A DNA stretch of 64,000 nt. Source: an uncultured Verrucomicrobia subdivision 3 bacterium. GTDB lineage: Bacteria; Verrucomicrobiota; Verrucomicrobiia; Limisphaerales; UBA11358. This document shows, piece by piece, positions 40,187 to 50,259 of this stretch. A program made the position numbers and the translations under genes. How positions within the stretch are numbered: the stretch's first letter is position 1; each line of letters starts with the position of its first letter. The notes under the pieces were generated by a model. That model saw nothing but the letters and a program-made list of their open reading frames with translations. It made no database searches and was not told where the DNA came from. The DNA is taken from the NCBI GenBank assembly GCA_903878805.1, contig CAIRJF010000011.1, positions 62,001 through 126,000 of the forward strand. Reading direction: 5' to 3'.

Positions 40187-40440
40187 CTGAATGATTCAAT
40201 CCCTTTGGGATTGGCGGAAGGTCACACCAACTTCTTCGCAATTTGCTCGTCGAGGATTTCCTGCACGGTCACGGCAAATCGCGGACGACAAAGTCACGGC
40301 CAGCACGCCAGAGCGGTTCGCTTTCCGGTAACGCGCAAACGTCACGCAGGTGTGTAGCCATGACGCACAGGCACGGGCGAAATATCAGTGCCAGTCATTG
40401 CGCGCGGATTTTCGAGGAGATGGCGGACGACCCTCGTGGC

Positions 40441-40896
40441 CTAATTACCAAGCAGCCATTTCAACGCCTTGGATTCCGAACTAAAGAGATTCATGTCCAG
40501 CCCTCGGTTTTGGGCCACCGTAACGCCAAATGTTTTCGAACGAACCCACTCTGGGTTGGCCACATGAGCGATTTTGACCGATGACTCTGCCTCGGAAGCA
40601 ATATGCTCGTTGAAATTAAATCGTTCCGCAATTCCGGGCAGGTGAAATTCGGTCCATCCCGTTGAATCAATCAGCAGTTTGTTAATATTCTTTTTGCGGC
40701 AGAGCCGCACCGCGCTGATCATCCGTTCCACCATTTCAGGAAAAGCGGCCGGCCCGGCGAGGCAAAGCATCGCATAATCCCTTTTCTGTTTGAAGTCCCC
40801 CAACTTTTTCACGGCAAATATATGTTGGTATTTTCGCTGCCCCGTTTCAATGGGAAAAACTTCCGGTGCAAAAATCTTACGGTGTGAACACCCCAA
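40441..40896 (-). CDS. SpoIIAA/STAS-like hypothetical protein
   Basis: INKLLIDSTGWTEFH...; GVTVAQNRGLDMNLFSSESKALKWLLGN resembles C-termini of SpoIIAA-like proteins. Confidence 0.5.
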   Translation of the reverse strand: MGCSHRKIFAPEVFPIETGQRKYQHIFAVKKLGDFKQKRDYAMLCLAGPAAFPEMVERMISAVRLCRKKNINKLLIDSTGWTEFHLPGIAERFNFNEHIASEAESSVKIAHVANPEWVRSKTFGVTVAQNRGLDMNLFSSESKALKWLLGN

Positions 40897-40921
40897 TCAT
40901 CATCAGACGACTTACACGACG

Positions 40922-41527
40922 ATGGCGGAACTTTCCCGCCGCACACCTGCCACGACATTTCTGCTGGATTACATTGGCAATTACAGTCAGGCGAGCGGCA
41001 TTGAAAGCGCGAACAATAATCGCGTCAATACGTCCTACGATGTCCGCGTCAACCAGGATTGGTTCGTGCGACCGGCGCAGTTGGAATATTATCAGGATCC
41101 GCTGGCGAACGTCGCCTACCGTCTCACCGGCGGCGCGAGCGCGGGTTATTATATTTTTGATCAGACGGGTCTGGAGTGGACGGTGTCGGCTGGTCCGGGC
41201 TATCAATACACAAAATTTTCCACGGTCGAGGCCGACCAGAGCGACACGGCGACGACGCCGGCGGCGGTGTTGAATTCCAAATTCAAGGCGGACATCACCG
41301 ACCGCCTTACCTTCATCCAATCGTGGCAAAGTATGTTTACTTCGTCGGAATCCTGGCAATACACGCACCACGCCGTCACCACGCTGGAGTTTGAAATCAA
41401 GCGGCACCTGAATCTGGACGTGTCGCTCGTGTGGGATTATCTCCAGATTCCCCAGACCAAATCCGATGGCGAGACGCCGCAGAAAAGCGATTACTACCTC
41501 AACGTCGGTCTCGGCGTGAGATTCTGA
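40922..41527 (+). pseudogene. DUF481-like outer-membrane protein, probably N-terminally truncated
   Basis: DYIGNYSQASGIESANNNRVNTSYDVRVNQDWFVRPAQLEYYQDPLANVAYRLTGGASAGYYIFDQTGLEWTVSAGPGYQYTKF...LNVGLGVRF; no signal peptide in frame. Confidence 0.6.
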
Positions 41528-41545
41528 AGCGAACAATCGCGCACG

Positions 41546-42564
41546 ATGAAAATAAAAAAAATTCTGCGCAGCAGTATGTGTGTGTTGGTTTGGCTCGTTC
41601 TTATCGTGGCAACAGCTTGGGCGGTGGCGGCGCTTTTCTTTGACGTCAGAATTTCGTGGCTGCAACTTCCGCTCGCGTTGAGTTACGCAATGGGAATTGT
41701 TGCGGTGTGGATTTTTGTCCGGCGTCCTTGGAAAATCACTTTCACTGCCGCCGGATTTTTAATTGTCCTTGCGTGGTGGCTTTCCTTGCAACCGTCGAAC
41801 ACGCGCGACTGGCAGCCGGATGTGGCGGTGTTGCCTTACGCCGACATCAATCGCAATCAAGTCACCATCCACAACATCCGCAACTGCGACTACCGCACCG
41901 AGACGGATTTCACCGTGCAGCTCTACGACAAGACTTTTGCGCTCGACCAATTGCGCACGGTGGACATGTATCTCGTCACGTGGGGTTCGCCCGACATCGC
42001 GCACACTATGGTGAGCTTTGGTTTCACGAGTGGCGACTACGTTTGTTTCTCCATCGAGACGCGCAAGCAAATCGGTCAGTCGTATTCAGCGGTCAAAGGT
42101 TTGTTCCGCCAATTTGAACTGACTTACGTTGTCGCCGACGAGCGCGACCTCGTGCGGCTGCGGACAAATTATCGGAAGGACGAAGAAGTGTGTCTCTATC
42201 GTTTGCAAGTGACGCCGGCCGCCGGGCAAAAACTTTTTCTCGACTATCTGCGCCGCGTGAACGAATTGCACGAACACGCCGTGTGGTATAACGCGCTCAC
42301 GGATAATTGCACGACCGGCATTCGCGCCCAGCGCGCCGCCGCCGACCGCGCGCCGTGGAACTGGCGGATGCTGCTCAACGGCCATCTGGACGAACTGCTT
42401 TACGCGCGCGGAACCATCGTGACGAATTTGCCATTTACGGAATTAAAAAAATCTCCAATATAAATTCGCAAGCCAGAGCAGCGGATTCGGCGGCGGATTT
42501 CTCTGAAAAGATTCGCAACGGTCTGCCGGGCTTTGGTGAACCACCAGTAACCATCATTCATTAA
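41546..42564 (+). pseudogene. DUF4105 membrane protein with single-base frameshift near the 3' end
   Basis: ORF 41546..42463 plus continuation INSQARAADSAADFSEKIRNGLPGF in another frame after A7 (42445-42451). Confidence 0.65.
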
Positions 42565-42567
42565 GCC

Positions 42568-44061
42568 ATGAAAAAAAATCTGCTCAACGTTGGTGCACTT
42601 GCAATTGCGCTGCTACTCAGCGCTTTCACTTCCGCGAACGCTGCTGATACCAAGCCCAACATCGTTTACATCGTTGCCGATGATCTCGGTTGGAAAGATG
42701 TTGGCTTCAACGGCGCGACGGACATCAAGACTCCCAACCTCGACAAGCTCGCCGAGAGTGGTGCAAAGTTTGCGCAGTTTTACGCGCAGCCGATGTGCAC
42801 GCCCACACGCGCGGCGTTGCTGACCGGGCGTTATCCGTTTCGTTATGGTCTGCAAACTATTGTCATTCCTGGCCCGGCCGGTTATGGCCTCGCCACCAAC
42901 GAATGGCTCATGCCGCAGGCGTTGAAGGATGCCGGTTACAACACCGCCATCATTGGCAAGTGGCATCTCGGTCACGCGGACATAAAATATTGGCCGAAGC
43001 AGCGCGGCTTCGATTATCAATACGGTGCGATGATTGGCGAACTGGATTATTACACGCACAGCGATGCCGGCGTGCTCGACTGGTTCCGTAATAACAAGCC
43101 CGTCCACGAAAAAGGTTACACGACCCAACTCCTCGGCAACGACGCGGTGAAATATATCAACGAGCAAAGCGCGGACAAACCGTTCTATCTCTACCTCGCT
43201 TTCAACGCCCCGCACACGCCGTATCAGGCGCCGCAGGATTACATTGACCGCTACAAAAATATTGAAGACCCCACGCGCCGCATTTATGCCGGCATGGTTT
43301 CATGTCTCGACGATGAAATTGGTCGTGTGGTTGCAGCACTCGATAAAAAAGGTATTCGCGATAACACGCTGATTGTTTTCCAGAGCGATAACGGCGGCAC
43401 GCGCAACGCGATGTTCGCCGGTCAAATGGCGGATTTGTCCAAGATAAAAATCCCTTGCGACAACGGGCCGTATCGCGACGGGAAGGGCACGCTTTTTGAA
43501 GGCGGCTGCCTAATGACCGCCTGCGCCAACTGGCCCGGCCACATCAAACCTGAAACCGTGGACGGTATGATTCACGTCGTGGATATGTATCCCACGCTAG
43601 CCAATCTCGCCGGTGCTTCGACTGCAAAATGTCTGCCGCTGGATGGTCTTGATGTATGGCCCGTCATCAGCTCCAACGCGCCATCGCCGCGCACGGAAAT
43701 CATTTACAACGTCGAACCGTTTCGTGGCGCGGTGCGGCAAGGCGATTGGAAACTAATCTGGCGCACGCTGATTCCCACAAGCGTTGACCTTTACAACCTC
43801 GCCGAAGATCCCTACGAGACCAACAACGTCGCTGCCTTGCATCCTGACAAGGTCGCGGACTTGCAAGACCGCCTGAATGCGCTGGGCAAAGAATCCGCCA
43901 AGCCACTCGCGCTGATGTATGTCGCTGGCGTCGGCCTCGCACACGGCAAACCGCGCATGGGCTCCGAAGATGGCAAAGGCGCGGTGATGGTCGAGGGCGA
44001 TGGTCATTCCATCACGGACGAAGGCGTGGGCGAAGACGAAAACAATTCTGCCAGTCATTAA
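42568..44061 (+). CDS. Sulfatase (arylsulfatase family), secreted
   Basis: PNIVYIVADDLGWKDVGFNG; sulfatase signature MCTPTRAALLTGRYPFR (C-x-P-x-R); GKWHLGH. Confidence 0.96.
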   Translation: MKKNLLNVGALAIALLLSAFTSANAADTKPNIVYIVADDLGWKDVGFNGATDIKTPNLDKLAESGAKFAQFYAQPMCTPTRAALLTGRYPFRYGLQTIVIPGPAGYGLATNEWLMPQALKDAGYNTAIIGKWHLGHADIKYWPKQRGFDYQYGAMIGELDYYTHSDAGVLDWFRNNKPVHEKGYTTQLLGNDAVKYINEQSADKPFYLYLAFNAPHTPYQAPQDYIDRYKNIEDPTRRIYAGMVSCLDDEIGRVVAALDKKGIRDNTLIVFQSDNGGTRNAMFAGQMADLSKIKIPCDNGPYRDGKGTLFEGGCLMTACANWPGHIKPETVDGMIHVVDMYPTLANLAGASTAKCLPLDGLDVWPVISSNAPSPRTEIIYNVEPFRGAVRQGDWKLIWRTLIPTSVDLYNLAEDPYETNNVAALHPDKVADLQDRLNALGKESAKPLALMYVAGVGLAHGKPRMGSEDGKGAVMVEGDGHSITDEGVGEDENNSASH

Positions 44062-44166
44062 TTTTCAAGAAGCGGAAGTAACAAAATAAACGTCCGGTTC
44101 AAACTCGGCATCGTGTTTTGACAACCGACGTTAAGTTCGCAACCATTTGCCAAGTTCTGTTGCACT

Positions 44167-46038
44167 TTGGCGATGAGTATTAATAAATTTTTTCTGCATG
44201 GTTGTGCGCTGATTGCGTTGCTGGCTTTGGCCGGTTGCGTGACGCCCATCGGTGCGGACAAAGTTTCGCCGCGCACGGCGTATCTGCATCTCAACGAAAA
44301 TGCGCTGAACAGCAATCATTGCAGCGCAGAAACGATGCGGGTGCTGAACCGCTACGACCTCGACGAAGCTTTCGCTAAAAATCCTGACGCCACGCCGGCC
44401 AGACTTCAGGCGATTGCCTGCCGCGATGAGCGGCGCGATTTGCTGTTCGCGTTGAGCGAATTAAATTTTCAAAACGCCGAACGCCAGAGCCGCAGCGTCA
44501 AACCGTGGGAGCCAAAGCAGCGGGCACGCAACAGTTACTTTGCTTCCGCCATTTACGCCTATCTCTATTTGTTTGGCGACGCCAGTCAGCCCGCGCCAAG
44601 TCCGTTTGATATTCGTTTTCGCACGGCGGGAGATTTTTACAATCGCGGCCTCGCGCTTGGCTTGATGGTCGGAACCAACGCGCAGGTGGAATTGGCGGGC
44701 GGCTTGCGCCAAACGCCGCCGGGCGCAGTCGAGGTGCAATTCAAATTTCCAGAATTGGGCATAAAACAGGATCAAATCGCCGCATTTTATTCTGCTGACG
44801 AATTTATCGTGCGCGGTTTGTCCACGCGCAATCGTGATTCCGGTTTGGGCGCGCCGCTGATTGCGGTTGCAGATAAAATTGGCCGCTTTCAGGAACAGCG
44901 CAGCGCACCCGCGACGGTTTTTTTGCGCGTGGACGGCAATGTGCGCGACTGGAGCGCGGGGAAATTGTCCGCCACGCTGGAATTATATTCCGCATTCAAA
45001 GCGACGCAGATTGAAATCAACGGACAATCTGTGCCGCTGCAAACGGACACGACGGCGCCGATTGCCTTCGCTTTGAATGACAGTCCGATTTGGAGCCTGG
45101 GACTCGCGCAGTTTTTTTCGCCGGAAGAAACCGTCAAGACCGGCGTTCGGTTGATGCAGCCGTATGCGCCGGGAAAAATTCCCGTTGTGTTCGTGCATGG
45201 CACGGCCAGCAGTCCGGCGTGGTGGGCGGAAATGGCGAACACGCTTCGCGCCGACCCGGTCATCCGCGAGCGTTATCAATTTTGGATGTTCAATTATGCG
45301 AGCGGCAAACCGATCACGATTTCGGCAGGAATTTTGCGGAACGAATTGACGGGCGTGGCCAACGTGCTTGATCCGGACGGTAAGGACGCGGCATTGCGAC
45401 AGATGGTCGTCATCGGCCACAGTCAGGGTGGCTTGCTCGCGAAACTCACGGCGACGGACACAGGCGACAAGTTGTGGCGGCTGGTTTCACAAACGAACCT
45501 TGATGATTTGAAAATTGATGTGCCGACGCGCGAATTGTTGCGGACCAATTTTTTCTTCAAGCCGTTGCCGTGTGTTTCGCGCGTCATCTTCATCGCGACG
45601 CCACATCGCGGCAGCTATCGGAACACGGGTTTTGTCCAAAAGTTTTTGAATCGCTTCATTAAAATTCCCGGCGAACTGCTGGACGATTTTGCCAGACTGG
45701 TGAAAATCAAAGACACGGTGCATTTGCCGGCATCGGTGCGCGACCGTGTGCCGTCGAGCCTCAACGGCATGGCGACGGACAATCCGTTCATGCTCACGCT
45801 GGCGGATATTCCGGTCGCGTCCGGCATCAAATGCAATTCCATCATCGCTATCAATAGCAATGTTCAGCCGCCGCAAGGCGAAGATGGCGTGGTGAAATAC
45901 ACGAGCGCACATGTGGACTACGCGGACTCGGAATTCATCGTGCGGAGCGGGCATTCGTGCCAGGGCAATCCGTTGACGATTGAAGAAGTGCGCCGCATAC
46001 TGCTGCAAAATCTGGGTGAAACCAAAACGGCTAAGTGA
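44167..46038 (+). CDS. Alpha/beta-hydrolase (lipase-like) lipoprotein
   Basis: Lipobox LLALAGCVTP; PVVFVHGTASSPAWW; nucleophile elbow GHSQGG. Confidence 0.85.
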   Translation: MAMSINKFFLHGCALIALLALAGCVTPIGADKVSPRTAYLHLNENALNSNHCSAETMRVLNRYDLDEAFAKNPDATPARLQAIACRDERRDLLFALSELNFQNAERQSRSVKPWEPKQRARNSYFASAIYAYLYLFGDASQPAPSPFDIRFRTAGDFYNRGLALGLMVGTNAQVELAGGLRQTPPGAVEVQFKFPELGIKQDQIAAFYSADEFIVRGLSTRNRDSGLGAPLIAVADKIGRFQEQRSAPATVFLRVDGNVRDWSAGKLSATLELYSAFKATQIEINGQSVPLQTDTTAPIAFALNDSPIWSLGLAQFFSPEETVKTGVRLMQPYAPGKIPVVFVHGTASSPAWWAEMANTLRADPVIRERYQFWMFNYASGKPITISAGILRNELTGVANVLDPDGKDAALRQMVVIGHSQGGLLAKLTATDTGDKLWRLVSQTNLDDLKIDVPTRELLRTNFFFKPLPCVSRVIFIATPHRGSYRNTGFVQKFLNRFIKIPGELLDDFARLVKIKDTVHLPASVRDRVPSSLNGMATDNPFMLTLADIPVASGIKCNSIIAINSNVQPPQGEDGVVKYTSAHVDYADSEFIVRSGHSCQGNPLTIEEVRRILLQNLGETKTAK

Positions 46039-46054
46039 AGCTGTTTAATTTTTA

Positions 46055-47161
46055 ATGAAATCAAATCAAACCGTTTTCTCTTGGCTTGTCGTAATTATTT
46101 TGAGTGCTGCCGGAATTTCACCGGCGCTTGCGGCGGACGAGACGAACGCCGTCGTCGCCAAAATTTCTCCATTCAGCCCGACGATTCCAAACACCGCGCC
46201 CGCACCCACCAATACGCCCGTCGGCATGGTGTGGATTCCGGGCGGCGAATTTTCCATGGGCTGTCTGGCGCCGGACGAGGGCATCTGTTCGCTTGCCACG
46301 ATGAATGCGGTGCATGATGCGCAGCCGATTCATCGCGTCTATGTTGACGGCTTCTGGATGGACACCAACGACGTGACGAATGAAAAGTTTGAAAAATTCG
46401 TTAAGGCCACGGGCTATGTGACGATCGCGGAAATCGCACCGACGAAGCAGCAGTTTCCCACCGCGCCACCGGAAAATCTCGTGGCTGGTTCAACGGTGTT
46501 CACACCCACGACGAATGCGGTGGCGCTGGATGATTATTATCAATGGTGGCGTTATGTGCATGGCGCGAACTGGCGGCATCCCACCGGGCCGGACAGTGAC
46601 ATCAAGGGAAAAGGAAATTATCCCGTGGTGCAAATCGCCTACGCCGATGCGGCCGCCTATGCAAAGTGGGCGGGGAAAAGATTGCCAACGGAGGCGGAAT
46701 GGGAATTCGCCGCACGTGGCGGTCAGGCAGGAAAAACTTTTTGGTGGGGCGATGAATTAAAACCGGATGGCAAATGGATGGCGAACATTTACGAAGGTCA
46801 ATTTCCGTATCACGACACGGGCGAGGATGGCTACGCGGGCATCGCGCCGGCGGGACAATTTCCGCCGAACGGCTACGGGCTTTACGACATGGCGGGAAAT
46901 GTGTGGCAATGGTGTAGCGATTGGTATCGGCCGGATTATTATGCGCGGCTGAAACTCGCAGGCATCACCGTCGCGCGCAATCCGCAAGGGCCGGACAAAT
47001 CTTATAATCCCGGCGACGACCAACCGCAACGCGTTCAGCGCGGCGGCTCATTTCTTTGCACAGATCAGTATTGCACGCGCTATATGCTCGGCACGCGTGG
47101 CAAGGGCGACGTGGATACCGGCAGCAATCACGTCGGCTTCCGCTGCGTGCAGGCGCCGTGA
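46055..47161 (+). CDS. Formylglycine-generating enzyme (SUMF1/FGE family), exported
   Basis: MVWIPGGEFSMG, VTNEKFEKFVKATGY, RLPTEAEWEFAARGG, GGSFLCTDQYCTRYMLGTRGKGDVDTGSNHVGFRCV (both catalytic-type cysteines). Confidence 0.93.
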   Translation: MKSNQTVFSWLVVIILSAAGISPALAADETNAVVAKISPFSPTIPNTAPAPTNTPVGMVWIPGGEFSMGCLAPDEGICSLATMNAVHDAQPIHRVYVDGFWMDTNDVTNEKFEKFVKATGYVTIAEIAPTKQQFPTAPPENLVAGSTVFTPTTNAVALDDYYQWWRYVHGANWRHPTGPDSDIKGKGNYPVVQIAYADAAAYAKWAGKRLPTEAEWEFAARGGQAGKTFWWGDELKPDGKWMANIYEGQFPYHDTGEDGYAGIAPAGQFPPNGYGLYDMAGNVWQWCSDWYRPDYYARLKLAGITVARNPQGPDKSYNPGDDQPQRVQRGGSFLCTDQYCTRYMLGTRGKGDVDTGSNHVGFRCVQAP

Positions 47162-47194
47162 TTTTTTTCAATCGGAAACGGTTGCGAAGTTGCG

Positions 47195-48592
47195 TTGCGC
47201 TCCGTGGCCACTAACATTGAGGCGCAATTATTAATTCAGATGAACACCACCTGCAACCAACCGGCAACCTCGGTTAAAAATAATTTCTCCACACTTTTTT
47301 GCCGTCAGATTTTTTGGGGCGGCATTATGTGCGCGATGGTTTTATCCGGCTGCTCAATCATACGGATCCCCGGCTCGCAACCGAAGGCGCAGGTGGATTC
47401 TTTCCAGTTGTCCGCCAAGCCGACGGGTCAGGTGACGCTGACAGTCTTGCAGGCGCAGGTTATGCGGTTTGCCGACACCTACTCGGCCACGGTGGCGCAG
47501 GCGTGCGACGACGTTACACTGAAGACTACCAACACGCTGCTCCGTCTGTCAGTCTTGCGCTGGAAACTCGGCCAGTCCACTTCCGCCTATGTGGACGCCA
47601 CCGGTCAGAACCCGGCGGTCAACGCGCTGGATATGCTCGTGCTCGTGACCATGGCGCGGATGGTGATTGAAGATTATGGCGTCGAAACTTTTGGCGACGA
47701 AATTCAGCCGCTGCTGGTCGCGCAACGCAACTTGGAGACGAACGCATGGACACTCGCGAGCGGAATGCTCAAGCCGTCGCAACAGGACGAACTACGCGGG
47801 CTGATCCAGGAATGGCGTGCGAAAAATCCGCACCAGCGTTATGTCGGACCGATTCGTTTCCGTGAATTCGTCACCGCGCTGGGCAAGACGCCCACGCAGG
47901 CGGCAACTGCGCCGACGAGCATTTTCAGCCTGCTCTATCTTGATCCGCTCGCGGGGCTTGACCCGACCGCCGCTGCCATCCAGGAAACGCGCGAGATGGG
48001 CGAGCGCGCGATGTATTACACGCAGCGGATGCCGCAGTTGTTGAGCTGGCAGGTGGAAGTGCTTGCGTGTCAGCTCGCCAGCCAGCCGGAACCGCAACAG
48101 GTTTTGAACGATGCCAACCGCATCGCGACCGCTGCTGAAACTTTTGCAAAGACGGCGCAGCAATTGCCGCAACTCGTTGCCGACTCGCACACGACGCTCG
48201 ACTCCGTCAGCAGCGCCGCGACGAATCTCAATGCCGCCATCCAATCGCTCACCGCGTTTGTGCAATATGTTTCGCCGACGAATACGCCGACCGCATCAAC
48301 CACAAATGGTCCCCCGTTTAATGTGCTGGATTACGGCACGGCAGCGGCACAGATTGGTGTGGCCGCGGACCGCCTGAACACGTTGCTAAGCACGCTCAAT
48401 CAAAGCACGCCGCAGTTTGGAAAGCTGGGCGCGCAGTCGGCGGCGGCGGCGGACGCGGTGGTGAACCGCGCCTTCTGGCGCGGCGTGGTTTTGGTGTTGG
48501 TGCTGCTGGTTGGTGCCGTGCTGGCGGCGCTCGTTTATCGGGTGCTGGCAAATAATTTGAACGGCGACAAACGCAACTCTTCTGAAAAATAA
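47195..48592 (+). CDS. Hypothetical lipoprotein with C-terminal TM
   Basis: Lipobox MVLSGCSII; C-terminal VVLVLVLLVGAVLAALVYRVL. Confidence 0.7.
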   Translation: MRSVATNIEAQLLIQMNTTCNQPATSVKNNFSTLFCRQIFWGGIMCAMVLSGCSIIRIPGSQPKAQVDSFQLSAKPTGQVTLTVLQAQVMRFADTYSATVAQACDDVTLKTTNTLLRLSVLRWKLGQSTSAYVDATGQNPAVNALDMLVLVTMARMVIEDYGVETFGDEIQPLLVAQRNLETNAWTLASGMLKPSQQDELRGLIQEWRAKNPHQRYVGPIRFREFVTALGKTPTQAATAPTSIFSLLYLDPLAGLDPTAAAIQETREMGERAMYYTQRMPQLLSWQVEVLACQLASQPEPQQVLNDANRIATAAETFAKTAQQLPQLVADSHTTLDSVSSAATNLNAAIQSLTAFVQYVSPTNTPTASTTNGPPFNVLDYGTAAAQIGVAADRLNTLLSTLNQSTPQFGKLGAQSAAAADAVVNRAFWRGVVLVLVLLVGAVLAALVYRVLANNLNGDKRNSSEK

Positions 48593-48615
48593 AGTTACGC
48601 GCGCGGATATTTTTT

Positions 48616-48981
48616 CTAAAGCCCCAGCGCGGCGGCGGCTTCGGCCAGAGTCTGGCAGGTGACAACTTTGAGTTCCGGCGGGTAATGAAAAATGGTTAGG
48701 ATGTTCATCCCGATGTCATGGCTGGCATCCGGGATAACGCGCACCACCATGCCCACCTCGGTGCGGGCGAGCAGTTCCATCAGGCGGCCAACTTCGGTTA
48801 TATAATCCAGGTTCATGGATTCGAACTGGCTAAAATCTGCCAGATAACGAAAGCCCGGCAACAGCCCGGCCAGTTCGGCGGACAGCTCCGCGCACGCGCG
48901 TTTAAGTTCCTCCGGCCGCACCTCTCCGATGAAACGAACGTTGAGCAACTGCTGCGATTTGTTTGAGGCGACCAACAACAT
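48616..48981 (-). CDS. STAS/SpoIIAA-like hypothetical protein
   Basis: ELAGLLPGFRYLADFSQFESMNLDYITEVGRLMELLARTEVGMVVRV. Confidence 0.55.
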   Translation of the reverse strand: MLLVASNKSQQLLNVRFIGEVRPEELKRACAELSAELAGLLPGFRYLADFSQFESMNLDYITEVGRLMELLARTEVGMVVRVIPDASHDIGMNILTIFHYPPELKVVTCQTLAEAAAALGL

Positions 48982-49089
48982 GGAAAAACATTAGCGCGTC
49001 GCGGACTGGAATGTAAATTATTTCTAAGCGGGTTCCGCCACATTTTTCTTCACTCGCGGCCTGGCGCGAAAACGGGCAAAATCGCCGGC

Positions 49090-50139
49090 GTGAATTATTT
49101 TAGGCTGATAGCCGGGCTGATTTGGCTGGGCGTGACTCTGGCGCGCGCTGGTGGTTTGACGGAGACCAACGGCGACGCCGGTTCACCCTACGCCGGGGCC
49201 GACGTGACAAATTTCTGGCAGCCAAGTTTTGAAGGCGGCTACGCCACCAATGCCGCGCTGTCGCGCCCGCACTTCGCGATGGAGGATAATTTCAGCAACG
49301 TCTTCATCGTGGACAAAAACAGTGACTCCATTTTGAAAGTCACGACCGACGGGCGCATTCATACAGTCGCCGGCACGCACGCCATCGGCAACAGCCCGGA
49401 CACCGCCACCACTGCTACGAACGTCGCAATGAGCACGCCCAACGGCCTATGGGTGCGCGGCGACGGCACGGTTTATGTGCTGGACACCGGCAACGGCAAA
49501 ATCCGCCGGCTGGACACGAACGGAATGATGGCCACCCTTTTTACCGACAGCAGTGGCATCAGCGGCGGACGTGGTCTGTGGGTAAACACGAATGAAACGC
49601 TGGTTTACTATTGCTCGAAAAGCAAATTACGAAAATGGACTCCCGGAGGTGGCATTACAACTTTGAACAATCAGTTCTCCGACCTCGGCAACATCATCAT
49701 CAGCGGCACCAATATTGTCGCCACCGACCGCAGCGATAACAGCGTCTGGCTCGTCAACACCAACAGCGGTTCACGGACACTTCTGTTCGGAACACCGGAA
49801 GCCGCCGGCACCAACCTCGTTGTGGGCGGCTCACTGGCGTTGACCAACTCCCTTTACGGCGTGCGCGGCGTTTGGCAGCCGCCGACCGGCGGCTATTTTC
49901 TGGCCACGGATTATGGCGCGCAATTTCTCTTCGTGGACAAGGCGGGCATCGTTCACCTCTTCGTCAACGGTTACGCCGACAGCCATGCGGGCGACGGTCA
50001 GTGGTTCTATAACAACCCGGCCGGCTACAAACTCGGACAATTGCGTTCCGTCTCGATGGATAACCAAGGTAACCTGATCATCGTGGAGAACGACACTGGC
50101 TACGTTCGGCGCATAGACTTTCAACGGTTGTCGCCGTGA
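49090..50139 (+). CDS. NHL-repeat/beta-propeller secreted protein (GTG start)
   Basis: Repeated NVFIVDKNSDSILKVTTDGRIHTVAGT, TVYVLDTGNGKIRRLDTNG blocks. Confidence 0.8.
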   Translation: MNYFRLIAGLIWLGVTLARAGGLTETNGDAGSPYAGADVTNFWQPSFEGGYATNAALSRPHFAMEDNFSNVFIVDKNSDSILKVTTDGRIHTVAGTHAIGNSPDTATTATNVAMSTPNGLWVRGDGTVYVLDTGNGKIRRLDTNGMMATLFTDSSGISGGRGLWVNTNETLVYYCSKSKLRKWTPGGGITTLNNQFSDLGNIIISGTNIVATDRSDNSVWLVNTNSGSRTLLFGTPEAAGTNLVVGGSLALTNSLYGVRGVWQPPTGGYFLATDYGAQFLFVDKAGIVHLFVNGYADSHAGDGQWFYNNPAGYKLGQLRSVSMDNQGNLIIVENDTGYVRRIDFQRLSP

Positions 50140-50259
50140 AGCGTTTTTTGTGTCACACGCCGATTGCGGATTTTTTTGGATTAGTCATGGGTTTGTAACG
50201 GAAAACTTCTTTACAATTTTTCCGGGCAATGTTTTCTAATTCAACGCGAGGTCAACTGT

